Below the pieces are notes generated by a model. That model did not search any database. It was not told the origin of the DNA and saw nothing but the letters and a program-made list of their open reading frames with translations. From positions 92,952,501-93,016,500 of the forward strand of contig NC_091253.1 of the NCBI RefSeq assembly GCF_042477335.2: 64,000 bases of DNA, in the 5' to 3' direction. Shown in pieces: positions 1 through 12,435 of this stretch. Within the stretch, counting starts at the first letter, position 1, and each line of letters starts with the position of its first letter. Origin of the DNA: Ovis canadensis (Eukaryota; Chordata; Mammalia; Artiodactyla; Bovidae). The position numbers and the translations under genes are program-made.

Positions 1-40
1 AAAAGAATCAGATGTGAGAAGACTTTTACCATCTGTACTG
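1..40. other. Left window edge
   Basis: Nothing is recognisable in this short AT-rich stretch before the first SINE. Confidence 0.5.
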
Positions 41-255
41 GGCTTCCCAGGTGGTGCCAATGGTAAAGAGCCCACCTGCCAATGCAGGAGACGTGAGAGA
101 TGCAGGTTCGATCCCTGGGTCGGGAAGATCCCCCGGAGGAGGGAATGGCAACTCACTCCAGTATTCTTGCCTGGAGAATCCCATGGGCAGAGGAGCCTGG
201 TGGGCTACAGTCCATGGAGCTGCAAAGAGTCAGACACGATTGAAGCAACTTAGCA
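41..255 (+). mobile_element. Bov-tA SINE
   Basis: The tRNA-like head (GGCTTCCCAGGTGG, then GGTTCGATCCCTGGGT as the B-box region) is followed by the BovB-derived BovA tail ending near the AGTCAGACACGATTGA block. Head-to-tail order gives the + strand. This is a ruminant-specific family and carries no host gene. Confidence 0.93.
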
Positions 256-605
256 TGTAGCATGCACTGGATGGATGCAAGGGGTCTTGGTAAGATCTGA
301 AGCAGCTGGACCAGCCAGAGCTCCCTTCCAGCAGTTTATTGTGGTAGGGAATATAGAGAGGAAGGAAAGAGAAGGACCAGGAAAAAATGAGAGAAGAGGC
401 CAAAATCTTATAAATAAGGCATTTCATTTTTGAAACATCCCCACTTTCTAAAAAAAAAGAAAAACCCCACCATCACCAGCATTAATAACAAAACAATTGC
501 TGATGTAACACAGAATGGAAACTCTGTGATGTTAGAAAAGCCACGCTAATTTTTCTTTCTGAAAGTCCAGGACAATAAACTTCACATAAAAATAAAGACC
601 AGAAG
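256..605. other. No gene or recognised repeat
   Basis: AT-rich single-copy-looking sequence with short A runs near 451-465. Only short spurious reading frames are present. Confidence 0.5.
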
Positions 606-780
606 GGACTTCCCTGGTGGTCCAGTGGCTAAGACTCTGTGCTCTCAGTGCAGGGGGCCCAGGTTTAATCCCTGGTCACGGAACTAGACCATACATGTTG
701 CAGCTAAGAGTTTGCATGGCACAACTGAAGATCCTGCATGCTGCAACTAAGACCTGGCACAGCCAAATAAATACACAAAT
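606..780 (+). mobile_element. CHR-type tRNA-Glu SINE
   Basis: It starts with the diagnostic GGGACTTCCCTGGTGGTCC head, has a degenerate B-box, then the repeated GCAACTAAGA blocks and an AAATAAAT-type tail. CHR SINEs mark cetaceans, hippos and ruminants. Confidence 0.88.
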
Positions 781-1566
781 ATTAAAAAAAGAACAGAAAA
801 TTATTGAAGCCAAATCTCTTAAAACTTAGTATAACAAAAAAAAAAGTAAGAAGCAGAATATCCTTACAATGAATGCATGCCAGGAATACTCGTCTACAAA
901 TTAAAAGGGTACCATACTCTTCTATTTCAAAATGAGCTAAAACAGATTAGTAAGATAATACCAGATGTGAAAGAAAAACACAAATCAGGAATAGAAAACT
1001 CAGAAGTGAGGTGACACAGAGGCAAAATGAGGAGACAGAAGAATATATTCCACAGAAAGAACAACACGAAGCCCTAGTATTAGAACTAGCAGATTGGATA
1101 CGGTCTTTGCTAGAAATAAAGAATTCAAGGTAATGATAAAAAAGATGCTCAAGAAACTCAGGAGAAGAATGGATAAACAGAGTGATAAGTTTAACAAAGA
1201 GGAAATACAAAGAAGAACCAAGCAGAGTTGAAGAGTACAAAAACAGAAATTAAAACATATACTAGCAGGAATTAACAGCATATTAAATGATATATGTGAA
1301 CTGGAAGACAGAGTAGTGGAAATCACACTCATTGATCAGAAAAAAGAAAAAAGAATTAACGTGAGGATGGTTTAAGAGACCTCTGAGATAACATCAAGCA
1401 TACTAACACCCACATTATAGGGTTTCAGAAGGAAAAGAGAGAGAAGAAAGGACAGACAACTTATTTGAAGAAATAATTGGCTGACAACTTTCCTAACCTC
1501 GGGAGTGAAACAGACATCCAGATCCAGGAAGCTCAAAAAGTCCCCAAAAAATGAACCCCAAAGAAG

Positions 1567-1795
1567 TCTGTGTGTGTCTGTGTCAGCTCCTTCAGTCATG
1601 TCCAACTCTTTGCAACCCTATGGACTGTGGCTCACCAGGCTCCTCTGTTTGTGGGATTCTCCAGGCAAGAATACTGGAGTGGGTTGCTATGTCCTCCTCC
1701 GGGGGATCGTCCCGACCCAGGGATCAAGCTGAGTCTCTGACATCTCCTGCATTGGTAGGCGGGTTCTTTACCACCAGTGCCACCTGGGAAACCCA
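1567..1795 (-). mobile_element. Bov-tA SINE nested in L1
   Basis: Antisense BovA/tRNA order, from the GTCCAACTCTTTGC tail region to a ccacctgggaa head. The flanks AACCCCAAAGAA (left) and AACCCAAAGGA (right) look like a degraded target duplication, which places the SINE after the L1. Confidence 0.88.
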
Positions 1796-2703
1796 AAGGA
1801 TTCCATACCAAGACATATTATAACCGAAATGTCAAAAATTAAAGAGACTATCAAAAGCAGCAAGGGAAAAGCAACTAGTTATATACAAGGGAACTCCCAT
1901 AAGACAATCAGCTGACTTTTCAGCAGAAATTTTGCAGGCCAGAAGGGAGTGGCACAATACATTCAAAGTAATGAAAGAACAAAACCCACTACCAAGAATG
2001 CTCAATCCAGCAAGGCTCTCATTTATGTTTGAAAAAGATACAGTTCCACAGATAAGCAAAAGCTGAAAGCATTCAGCACCACCAAACCAGCTTTACAAGA
2101 GAGGTTAATGGGGCTTATGTAAGTAGGAAAGAAAAGGCCACAACGAGAAATATGAAAATTGCAAAGGGCAAAGTCTCCTGGTAAAGGCAAAATTATAGTA
2201 AAGGTGGTAGACCAACCACTTACACTTCTAATAGGAAAGTTAAAAGTAGTAAAACCATCTGTATCATGATAAATAGTTAAGGGATGCACACACACAAAAT
2301 GTAAAACATGACGTCAAAAAATAAATGTGAGTGCAAGGGGAATGGTAGAACACATCGAAACTTAAGAGAGCAGCAATTTAAAATAATTTGATACACACAC
2401 ACATAAACATATCCACAAAGCAAAAACCTATGATAGATACACACACGCAAAAGAGAAAGGAATTCAAACAATATTAAAGATAGTCATCAAGTCACAACAG
2501 AAGAGAGCAAAAGAAGATAGAGATGAAAAGGAACTACAAAAACAATCAGAAAACAATGAACAAAATGGCAATAAATACATACCCACCAATAATTACTTTA
2601 AATGTAAATGGACTAAATGCTCCAAGTGAAATAATATAGTGACTGCTTACAGGAAACTGACTTCATATCTGAAGACACACAGACTAAAGTATGAAAGTGG
2701 AAG

Positions 2704-2922
2704 GTGGAAAGTGAAAATGAAGTCGCTCAACCGTGTCCAACTCTTTGCTACCCCACGGACTGTAGCCTGCCAGGCTCCTCCGTCTGTGGGATTTTCCAAG
2801 CAAGGATCCTGGAGTGGGATGCCATTTCCTTCTCCAGGGGATCTTCCCAACCCAGGGATTGAACTCGGGTGTCCCGCACTGCAGGCAGATTCTTTATCAA
2901 CTGAGCCACCAGGGAAGCCCCT
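2704..2922 (-). mobile_element. Bov-tA SINE nested in L1
   Basis: Antisense Bov-tA, flanked by perfect 12-bp copies of GACTAAAGTATG at 2692-2703 and 2923-2934, a clear target-site duplication inside the L1. Confidence 0.94.
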
Positions 2923-3326
2923 GACTAAAGTATGGGGACGGAAAAACACATTCCATGCAAGTAGAAATAAAAAGAAAGCTGAGATAGTGATACTGATATC
3001 AGAAAAAATAGACTTTCAATCAAAGACTGTCACAAGAGCCAAGGAAGGACATCACATTGTGATCAAAGGATCAATCCAACAAGAAGATATAACAACTGTT
3101 AATATATATTCATCCAACATAGGAGCATCTAAATACCTGTGGGAGGAATTAACAAACATAAAGGGAAAAACTGATAAAACACAATAATAACAAGGGATTT
3201 ACACCACCCCACTTATATCAATGGACAGATCATCCAAGTGGAAAATCAATATGAAAATATTGGCCTTATATATCGGATGAACTTTTAATAGACATATAGA
3301 GAGCATTCTGTAAAAACAGAAGAATA

Positions 3327-3432
3327 GGGAATTCCCTGGAGGTCCAATGGTTAGGACTCCATACTTTCACTGTCAAAAGTGCAGATTCCATCACTGCCAG
3401 GGAACTAAGATCCTGCAAGCGATGCAGTGCAG
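3327..3432 (+). mobile_element. CHR-type SINE, short, nested in L1
   Basis: The GGGAATTCCCTGGAGGTCC head is followed by a degenerate B-box and a GGGAACTAAGATCC block. L1 ORF2 endonuclease sequence resumes directly after it. Confidence 0.8.
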
Positions 3433-3720
3433 CCCAAAAATGAAAAGAGAAAAGCAGAACATACTTTCTTTCCAAGTGCACACGGAACATTCTCCAGGAT
3501 AGGTCACATGCTAGGTTATAAAACAAGTCTCAATAAATTTGAGAAGATTGACATATCAAGCATCTTTTTTGATCATAATGGTAGGAGACTACAAGTCAGC
3601 TACAAGAAAAAAACTGCAAAAACACAAATTAAAAATGGCTGAGCAATATGCTAGTGAACAGCCAATGGCTCACTGAAGAGGGAGGAAGGGAGGGCAGGAG
3701 GATAGAAGAGTTTGATATGG

Positions 3721-3843
3721 CTGTGTGTGTGTGCATGTGTGTACATGTACACATGACATGTAGAATCTTCCCAGACCAGAGATAGAACCCATGTCCCCTG
3801 CATTGTCAGGTGGCTTCTTATCCACTGCACCACCAAGGAAGTC
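3721..3843 (-). mobile_element. CHR-type SINE fragment next to a TG tract
   Basis: Antisense CHR 5' end (AGAATCTTCCCAGACCAG to CACCAAGGAAGTCC) preceded by a short TG/CATG-rich tract at 3721-3752. Confidence 0.75.
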
Positions 3844-4261
3844 CAAAGAGGTGAGTCTGGTCTGCAGTTTCTTGACTGAGCAGACTGTGAGCAGTGCAGG
3901 ATCAGTGGTTCCCCAAAGCAAAACTGGGGTTTTGAAAGAAGGGAATGCACACGGTTCAGGCAAAAGGAGAGATGGCCATTGCAGTTTTCTATCATCTTGG
4001 TCCTCCCTGAAAAGATCATTCATTCCCTCTCTTTAGTACTATCTTGGTTTTTTACCCAAGGAGTAATCCTTCAGCTGACAGTCATTCTCAAAATGTAAAG
4101 GCGTAGCCAACTGTTCCAGTGACAGGTCATGCTGATTTCTGCTCTCCATCACACTGCCACTCGCTATTTCTGCCCACTTTGGTCTCAGAGCCCCCCAGAT
4201 GACTCTAACCTTAGCTGCAGCTTTACTCTGATGTTAATTCTGGGATTTTACTCCTTCCTCT
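3844..4261. other. No gene or recognised repeat
   Basis: Mixed-composition DNA between two L1 blocks. No gene is supported. Confidence 0.45.
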
Positions 4262-4830
4262 CTGCTTTTAAAATTGAAGTACAGTTGATTTACAGTACTG
4301 TGTTAGTTTCAGATACACAGTAAAGTGATGCAGAAAAAATATATTTTGGACTATTTCCCATTATAGATTATTATAAAATATTGAATGTAATTTCCTGTGC
4401 TATACAGTAAATCCTTGTTGCTTATTTGTTTTATATATAAACGTTTGTACTTGTTAATCCCGTACTGCTCATTTATCCCCACCTCCATTTCCCCTTTGGT
4501 AACCATTAAGTTTTTCTGTGTCTGTGAGTCTGTTTCTGTCTTGTATATAAATCCATTTGTATTATTTCCTTGGATTCCACATTTAAGTGATATCATATAG
4601 TACTCATCTTTCTCTGACTTATTTCACTAAATGTAGTATTCTCTAGGTCGATCTGTGTTGCTGCAAGTGCACTATTTCATTATTTTTTAAGGCCAAGTAA
4701 TATTCTATTGTGTGTGTGTATCATATCTTCTTAAGCTAATTGTCTTAATGGGCACTTAGGTTGTTTCCATGTCTTGGCTGTCATAAACAGTGATGCTATG
4801 AGCATTGAGATGCATGTGTCTTTTAGAATT

Positions 4831-5035
4831 TTGCTATTGTTGTTGGTTAATTGCTAAGTCTTTTGTGACCCCGTGGTCTATAGCCTGCCAGGCTTCTCTG
4901 TCCTTGGGCTTCCCCAGGCAAAATACTGAAGTGGGTTGCCATTTCCTTCTCCAGGGGATCTTCCTGACCCGGGGATGGAACCCACATCTCCTGCTTAGCA
5001 GGTGGATTCTTCACTACTGAGCCACCAGGAAAGTC
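4831..5035 (-). mobile_element. Bov-tA SINE nested in L1
   Basis: Antisense Bov-tA with perfect 11-bp flanking repeats CTTTTAGAATT at 4820-4830 and 5036-5046. Confidence 0.94.
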
Positions 5036-6957
5036 CTTTTAGAATTAGTTTTTTTTTTTTTCTGGGTATATATCTGCATGGGATTGATGAATCATATGGT
5101 AGCTCTGTTTTTAGTTTTTAAGAAACCTCAGTACTGTTTCACATAGTGGCTTCACTAATTTACATTTCTACCAACAGTGAGAGTGTTTCCTTTTCTCCAC
5201 ATCCTCTCCAGTATTTGTTATTTGTAAACTTCTAAATGATAGCCATTCTGACCAGTGTTACATGATACTTTACTGTGGTTTTGATTTGCATTTCTCTACT
5301 AATTAGCATCTTTTCACGTGCCTTTTGGCTAAATGTTTGTCTTCTTTGAAGAAATGTCTGTCTCAGTCGTCTGCCCATTTTTTGATTAGGTTATTTGTTT
5401 TTTCAATATAGTGTGATATGAGCTGTTTGTATATTTTGGATATTAACCTCTTGTCAGTCACATTATTTGCAAATATTTTCTCCTATTCTATAGCTTGTCT
5501 TTTCATTTTGTTTATGGCTGCCCTTGCTAGGAAAAAGCTTTTAAATTTGGTTAGTTTCCATTTTTGCTTTTATTTCTTTTGCCTTGGAAGACTGATCTAA
5601 AGAGAAAATATTGCTATGAATTGTGTCAGAATATTTTTCCTATATTCTATTCTAGGAGTTTTATGATGTCATGTCATATATTTAGGTCTTTAAGCCATTT
5701 TGAGTTTACTTTTGTCTATGGTGTAAAGTGTTCTAACTTCATTGATTTACATATAGATATCCACTTTTCCCAGCACCACTTGTTGAAGAGACTGCTTTTC
5801 TCCATTGTATGTTCCTGTCTCCTTTGTTATAGATTAATTGATTGTAGATATATGGATTTATTTCTAGGCTCTTATTTTGTTCTGTGGATCCATGTATCTG
5901 TCATATATCCATATATCTTCCTTCTGTGCCAGTACCATGCTGTTTTGATTATGGTAGCTTTGCAGTTTTGTCCACAGTCTAGAAGGGTTATGCCTCCAGC
6001 TTTGTTCATTTGTCTTAGGATTACTTTGACAACTCTGGGACGTTTGTCATTCCCTATAAATTTAAGGATTATTTGCCTAGTCATGTGAAAAATGTCGTGA
6101 GTATGTTGATTGCATTAAATCTGTAGATTACTTTGAGTAGTATGGCCATTTTAGCAATATTAATTCTTCCAATCCAAGAGCATGGGATATCTTTCTATTT
6201 CTTTGAATCATCTTTTCAGTTTCCTTTATCAGTGCTTTATAGTTTTCAGTTTATAGGTCTTTGCTTCCTTGGTTAAGTTTATAGCTAGGTATTTTACTAT
6301 TCTTTTGATGTTATTTTTAAATGGGATTTTTTTTAACTTTCTCTTTCCATTATTTCATTGTTAGTGTAAAGAAATGCAACAGATTTCTGTATATTAATAT
6401 TGTATCCTGTTGCCTTCCTGAATTCATTTGTTAATGCTAATAGTTTTTGTATGGAGACTTTAGGGTTCTCTATGTAGAGTATCATGTTATCTGCAAATAG
6501 GGACAATTTTGCCTCTTTGCTTCTAATTTGGATGCCTTTTATTTCCTTTTCTTGTCTGATTGCTGTGGCTAAGACTTCCAGTACTATATTGCATAGAAGT
6601 GGTGAGAGTGGGAATCCATGTCTTGTTCCTAAACTTATGGGAAGGCTTTTGGCTTTTCACTGTTGTTATTATGTTGGCTGTGGGTTTGCCGTAAATAGCT
6701 TTTAGTATGTCGAGATATTTTTTCTCTATAGCCACTTTGGTGAGAGTTTTTTGTCATGAATGGATATTGAATTTTGTCAAGTGCTTTTTCTGAACCTATT
6801 AAGATGATCATGTGGCTTCTGTCTCTTGGTTTAAAGGTTGATTGATTTGCATATGTTGAACCATCTTTGCAACCCTGGATGAATCCTACTGCATCGTGGT
6901 ATACGATCCTTTTTGTGTATTGTTGGGCTAGGTTTGCTAATATTTTGCTGAGGATTT

Positions 6958-7414
6958 TTTTTTTCTTTTTTTGGTTGTGCCGGATCTTCTTTGCTGCTTG
7001 TGAATTTTCTCTAGTTGCAGAGAGTGGGGGCTTCTCTTCATTGTGGTGCACAGTCTTCTCCTTGCAGTGACTTCTCTTGGAGTGGAGCACAGGCTCTAAA
7101 CACCCATACTCCAGTAGCTGCAGCATGTGGGCTCAGGGGTTGTGGTGTGTGGGCTCTAGGGTGCATGGGCTTCAGCAGTTATGGCACAAAATTTCAGTGG
7201 TTTCTGATCATGGGCCCTAGATTACACAGGCTTCAATAGTTGTGGTGCCTGGGCTCAGGAGTTGCAGCTTGCAGGCTCGAAAGCATGGGCTCAGTAGCTA
7301 TGGCACATGGGCCTTAGCTGTTCCACGGCATGTGGAATCTTCCCAGACCAGGGTTTGAACTTGTGTCCCCTGCATTGGCAGGCAGATTGGTGTCCACTGT
7401 ACCACCAGAGAAAT
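6958..7414 (-). mobile_element. CHR-type SINE, long form, nested in L1
   Basis: A poly-T start (the antisense A tail), repeated blocks like GTAGCTGCAGCATGTGGGCTC, and the antisense head ACCACCAGAGAAATCC. The L1 text on both sides of TTTG(C/T)TGAG is continuous, giving an imperfect target duplication. Confidence 0.82.
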
Positions 7415-7798
7415 CCTTTGTTGAGCCTTTTTGCATCTGTATTCGTCAAAGATATTGGTCTATAATTTTTTTTTGTAGTGTTTTTGTCAGAGGGATAGTG
7501 GTTTCATAGAATGAATTTGGGGGTTTCCCTCCCCTCCAACTTTTTGTGAAGTTTGAGAAGGATCGGTGTAAGTTCTTCATTGTATGTTTGGTAGAATTCC
7601 TCTGTGCAGGAATCCAGTCCTTGACTTCAGTGTGCAGAGAACTTTGTTTTTTTAAATTACAGATTTGATTTTGCTTCTAGTGATCTATCTGTTCAAACTA
7701 TCTGTTTCTTATTGACTCAGTTATGGCAGAGTGTGTGTTTCTAGAAACTTGTCCATTTCTTGTAGCTTGTCCAATTTGTTGGCATATAACTGTTCATA

Positions 7799-8047
7799 TG
7801 GCACCCCACTCTAGTACTCTTGCCTGGAAAATCCCATGGATGGAGGAGCCTGGTAGGCTGCAGTCCATGGGGTCGCTGAGAGCGACTTCACTTTCACTTT
7901 TCACTTTCATGCATTGGAGAAGGAAATGGCAATCCACTCCAGTGTTCTTGCCTGGAGAATCCCAGGGGCAGGGGAGTCTGGTGGGCTGATGTCTGTGGGG
8001 TCGCACAGAGTTGGACATGACTGAAGTGACTTAGCAGCAGCAGCAGC
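7799..8047 (+). mobile_element. BovA2 SINE (BovA dimer) nested in L1
   Basis: Two BovA units are joined by a CTTTCACTTTTCACTTTC linker and end in a GCAGCAGCAG tail. Perfect 11-bp direct repeats AACTGTTCATA lie at 7788-7798 and 8048-8058. Confidence 0.95.
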
Positions 8048-8769
8048 AACTGTTCATAGTATTCTCTTACAATTTTTTTTTTTTGTATTTCCATAGTATC
8101 AGTTGTTATCTCTCTTCTTTCATTTATTGTTTTATTTGAATCTTCTTTCCAGGTGAGCCTGGCTAGAGGTTTGTTAACTTTGTTTATCTTTAAAAAAATC
8201 TTTTTGTTTTATTGATCTTTTGTACTTTTTTTTAAAAAAAATCTCTATTTTACTTATTTCCTCCCTGATGTTCATTATTTTCCTTCTTATGATGACTGAG
8301 TTTTGTTTGTTCTTTTTACAATTCTTTTAGGTGGTAGGTTAGACTGTTTATTTGAGATTTTTGTTTCTTGAGGAAGGCTTGTATCACTCTTAACTTCTCT
8401 TTTAGAACTACTTTTGCTGCTTACTATAGATGTTTATAAAGCTGTCTTTCTATTTTTGTTTGTCTCAAGGTATTTTCTGATTTCTTCTTTGATTTTATCA
8501 TTGACTCATTGACTTTTTAATAGCATATTGTCTAGTCTCCACTTATTCATTCTTTTCCCATTTTTCTTTCTGTGGTTGTCTTCCAATTTCATATCATTGC
8601 AGTCAGAAAACATGCTTGATATAATTTTTCTCCTCTTAAATTGAAGTTTATTTTGTGACCTAATATCTCATCTATCCTAGAGAATGTCATATGCACATTT
8701 GAAAAGAATGTGTATTCTGATTTTTTTTTGGTTGTAGGGTCCTGTAAATTTCAATTAAGTCCCAGTGGG

Positions 8770-8896
8770 TTTTTTTTGTTTGTTTGTTTGTTTTTGTTTT
8801 TTCCTGGTTGTACAGCATGTGGAATCTTAATTTACCTGACCTGCACCCCCTGCATTGGGAGCATGGAGCCTTAACCACTGGACAGCAAGGAAAGTC
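8770..8896 (-). mobile_element. CHR-type SINE nested in L1
   Basis: A T/TG-rich start and antisense head (ACCACTGGACAGCAAGGAAAGTC). L1 text resumes with AAGTCCAGCTGGTTT, close to AAGTCCCAGTGGGTT on the left, so this is an imperfect target duplication. Confidence 0.78.
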
Positions 8897-9440
8897 TCAA
8901 GTCCAGCTGGTTTACTGTGCCATTCAGCACCTCTGCTGTCTTACTGATTTCCACCTGGATAAATAATTCGTCCATTGATGTCAATGGGGTGTTAATGTCT
9001 CCTATTTTTTTTTTTTATTCCTGTGAGTTTTTCCCTTTATCTCTGTTAGTATTTGTTTTATATATTTAGGTGATCCTATATTGGGTGCATATGTGTTAAT
9101 GAGTAGAATATCTTCTTCTTGTATTGACTGCTTTATCATTACATAATGTCCTTCTTTGTCTTTTGTTACAGTCTTTGTATGAAGTCTCTTTTATTTGATA
9201 TAAGTATTGTTACTCTCACTTTCTTGCCATTTCCACTTGCATGAAACGTCTTTTTCTACCCCTCACTTTTAGTCTCTGTAGGTTTTCACCCTGAAATTAG
9301 TCTTTTATAGGCATTAAGTTGTAGAGTTTTGTGTTTCTAGCCAATCTGTCATTCTATGTCTTTTGATCAGAACATTTACTCCATTGATATTTAAAGTATT
9401 GATGGATATGTACTTATTGCCATTTTAAACCTTGTTTTCC

Positions 9441-9629
9441 AGTTGTTTTTATAGTTCATCTTTTCCCCCCTCATTTCCCAAAAGAAAACAATGAGGATTT
9501 GTTAAATTCTCAAGAGTTTAGTTTCCTCTATTCTGATCTCTTATCAGCTGAGTAAGATTTTAACTTTGGGAAAGGGGATGGGGGAGCTTAAAATAGTTTT
9601 TGAAAAAAGAAAGAAATCAAAAAAGCTAA
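9441..9629. other. No gene or recognised repeat
   Basis: Short AT-rich gap between L1 and a MIR. Nothing is supported here. Confidence 0.45.
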
Positions 9630-9800
9630 GATTTGGCCCTGGCCTTGTCACTTATTAATGTGTGCCCTTTAGAAGATTTCTGATTTTTAGTTTTAACATC
9701 TGAAAAATGAGACTACCTTTGCTCTCCTCACCTGACTGTCATAAAGATAATATTTTAAAAAACACTTTGCAAGCTACTATATAAATGAAAGCTATTGTTC
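9630..9800 (+). mobile_element. MIR SINE remnant
   Basis: A weak match to the MIR central core: a cttgtcacttatt block, aacatctgaaaaatgagac, then cataaagataat near the 3' side. Confidence 0.6.
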
Positions 9801-9949
9801 AGAAGGGTCAGTACTGCTGAAGCAACGCTTAAAATTACCTTTAGCCCATGGGAGCTAGAGAAAGTGTGAATCTTGTACAGAAATCAGATTTTAGTGATAA
9901 AATACGATCTATAGGGAATGTTGGCTGTGAGGGTGTATCTATTTGTTTA

Positions 9950-10862
9950 ACAAATATTCACCAAGTACCTTCTCCATGTATGGAATAGCGTAAACCACTG
10001 GGGGTATAATGGTGAATAAGTCAGTAGGGAGCCTGCACGCATAGACTAGGGCAGAGATGGACATTATCCAACTAACCACCTAACTTAATATAGTAGAATG
10101 CATATGTATGAGAGCAGTAACTTTGCTTTGTTACTACTGTGTCCACAGTATCTAGAATGTTCAATAAGTCTTTAGTAAATATTTTCTGGACTTGTGGTAA
10201 TCCCTGGGAAGGAAGAGCTCAGAGAAGTCTGGGTAAACATCAGGGGATCTAGTGTAGACTTGGGGGTTAAAGGCTTCCTTGAGCAAATGATGTTTGAGCT
10301 GAGGTCTTAAGGATAAATAAGACTGAACTTGGAAGAGGTAGGAATAGAGTGCTTCAATCCCAGGGACTGAGGAAGGAAAAAACTTGGCATGTTTGGGCAA
10401 ATAAAAGGAGACAAGAATATTGAGATAGCCTAGAAAGGGGGACGGCAGGAACACGGAAAGGCTAAGAGTGGAGTGGGAGACAGGGACTATTACTCACAGA
10501 GACTTTTGAAACTTTAAAAAAGATTGTGGGAGCCAATGAAGGGCTTTGCACAGAGGTAGGTCAAGATGATATTTGTGTTCTAAAGCAATAATCCTGCAAT
10601 CTGTGAGCTGAGAGAAACCCATTAGGTGGCAGTTACTGAAATTTGGACAAGCGGGGACATTAGTTTGGACTGGGGCCATAATGGGAAAATGGAGCGAAGC
10701 GCATGAAATCAGGAACTATTTTGAAGTTATATCCACAGGACTTTGTGATGGACTGGATGTGAAGAAAGAGAGAGAGATGAAAGAGTCAAGCTTGACTCCT
10801 GAATTCCTGTTTGTAGCTGAACAGATTTCCTCACTGAAAGAGGAAATTTACCGAGATGTCGT
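9950..10862 (-). mobile_element. L2 LINE, long antisense remnant
   Basis: It begins with the antisense L2 3' end (AACAAATATTCACCAAGTACC) and continues through blocks typical of antisense L2: a 'gcttccttgagcaaatgatgt' region near 10275, 'gccaatgaagggctttg' near 10533 and 'ggactttgtgatggactggatgtg' near 10738. A short + oriented L2 3' fragment seems embedded at about 10110-10195. Highly diverged, with no coding potential. Confidence 0.72.
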
Positions 10863-11617
10863 CTAAGGGTAAAAAGTTCCTTCTGACAGTGTGAGCCCTT
10901 GGATGCACATAACTGTAGAATTCTGCCTAATTTTCACAAGCTTCTTGTTACTCATTGTCTCTGTTTAACATCTCCACTAAGCTTAACTTAAATCTTGTAT
11001 AACTTGCATTTTGTGGGTTTCATCCATCCACTTGTTCCCATTGTCTTTTCTAATGAGCTAATAGTCTCAATAATAAAATACACATAATGCTCTATTAAAA
11101 ATCTTTTGAGTCCTTTAAAGCACCTAGCACAAAGTCAACTTCCTTATAGACATCCAAAATTAAAGAGTAGGTATATAACATGTTCATATCTTATACGTAG
11201 GTATGTCCTACTTCAGTCAAACAAAATATGTAAAAATTTGGATTAAAAATGTAAATTAGGTCAGACTTATTCACTTTAGAATGTTGTTTCACTTTATAAA
11301 TGATTATCCATAGTAAATTTCCTAATGTATTTAAAATATGGTTCAATTTACAGCAATCATAATTATGTATATGATCACGGATAACTCTTACATATAGTGT
11401 GGTATATTTAGATTACATAGAACGCTGTTTGTTTTCTCTCTCTCAGTGGACTATCACCTCGTCCTGCTTTACAAACAGCACTTGAAAAAGGCAGGCAATT
11501 TAAACACTCAAAACCTTGAAACTGGACAGGAGGACATATCTCTTAGGACACCAATTTGGTTGCTATTGCAAAGGACAAAGTAATAGTGACTTAAACAAGA
11601 CACATGTTTCTTTCTGC
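10863..11617. other. No gene or recognised repeat
   Basis: AT-rich sequence without a convincing reading frame or a repeat I can name. Confidence 0.45.
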
Positions 11618-12100
11618 GGTAGGCCAAGTAATGGCCTCCCCAAAATATTTATGTCCTAATCTCTGGAACCTTTGACTATTATCTTACATGTAAAAAGGAA
11701 CTCTGTAGATGTGATTAAGGTTACAGACCTTGAGATTGAGATATTTTCTTGTATTATCTAGATGAGGTCTTAAGAGCAGAGACCTTTTCCTGGCTGTGGT
11801 CAGAGAGGGATGTAATGATGAAGGAGGGTCAGAGAGGTTAACATGAGAAAGACTCAACCTGTCATTCCCTGCTTTAAAGATGAAAGAAGGGAAGGAACCA
11901 CAAGCCAAGGAATGTGGCAGCTTCCAGAGGTTGGAAAAGGCAAGAACAAAATTTCCCACAAAAATTCAAAAGGGAACCTAGCCTTGTCCTCTGAAATCCT
12001 GCCTCACTTCTGACCTATAGAACTGTAAAATAATTAATATATGTTGTCCTTAAACCACTTAATTTTTGTTCAGATATTATAGCAGCAGTAGAAGACTGGT
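11618..12100 (+). mobile_element. MaLR (MLT1-like) LTR remnant
   Basis: The order resembles mammalian MaLR/ERVL-type LTRs: a start like AATGGCCTCCCCAAAATATT, then 'gtagatgtgattaagg', and near the 3' side 'ctatagaactgtaaaataatt' with 'ttatagcagcagtagaagac'. The adjacent internal-type sequence supports an LTR call. The subfamily is uncertain. Confidence 0.6.
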
Positions 12101-12435
12101 ATCTGAAAGTTGGATGCTGCTGTAACCAATACTTAGAAATGTTGAAATACGTTTGGGATTGAGCAGTGGGCAGAGGCTGGAAGAATTCTGAGGAGGCTAG
12201 ATTGCCTTAGACTGCTGGTGGAAATAGAAATGCTGAAGTCTCTGCTGGTGAGAGCTCAGAAGAATCATCATAGAGGATATCTAAATGGTTGTAAGCAGAC
12301 TGTTAATAGAAACCTGGACCTTAAGGACAGTTCCCATGAGGATGCAGAAGGAAATGAGGAACATGCTATTGGAAATTGGAGGAAAGTGGATCCTTGTTGC
12401 ATAAAGATACAGTTAGCAGAATTGTGAACTTCCCT
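12101..12435 (+). mobile_element. MaLR internal-region remnant
   Basis: Blocks such as 'tggtgagagctcagaagaat', 'tagaaacctgg' and 'gaggaaagtggatccttgtt' fit MaLR internal sequence and lie directly 3' of the LTR, as expected for the 5' half of a decayed non-autonomous provirus. It is cut on the right by BovB. No viral protein frame survives. Confidence 0.55.

Larger units (their letters stand above)
940..3642 (+). mobile_element. L1 LINE piece (ORF1 region to start of ORF2), decayed
   Basis: The order is that of mammalian L1 ORF1, then the inter-ORF region, then the endonuclease part of ORF2. The text around 1860-2100 matches the L1 ORF1 end, and 2560-3640 matches the ORF2 endonuclease region as known from mammalian L1s. 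Stops and frameshifts break every frame, so it is dead. Three SINEs interrupt it (1567-1795, 2704-2922, 3327-3432). The 5' boundary is approximate and the 3' part of ORF2 is missing. Confidence 0.78.
4262..9440 (-). mobile_element. L1 LINE, 3' UTR plus most of ORF2, antisense and decayed
   Basis: Read on the - strand, this runs from the L1 3' end (about 4262, the ATTGAAGTACAGTTGATTTACA block) through ORF2 to its N-terminal part near 9440. Many frames are broken; the longest remaining open stretches on the - strand are about 160 codons (6635-7126) and about 70 codons (5872-6084). SINEs at 4831-5035, 6958-7414, 7799-8047 and 8770-8896 interrupt it. ORF1 and the 5' UTR are absent, so it is 5' truncated. 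Confidence 0.85.

Noticed and set aside
2639..3187. 182-codon + frame
   Set aside because: It is a fusion of decayed L1 ORF2 sequence and a nested antisense Bov-tA, so not a gene.
940..9440. The + and - L1 blocks at the left as one twin-primed L1 insertion
   Set aside because: For a - strand L1 the inverted 5' piece should lie on the right of the element, but the + piece lies on the left, and about 600 bp of non-L1 sequence separates them. Two insertions fit better.
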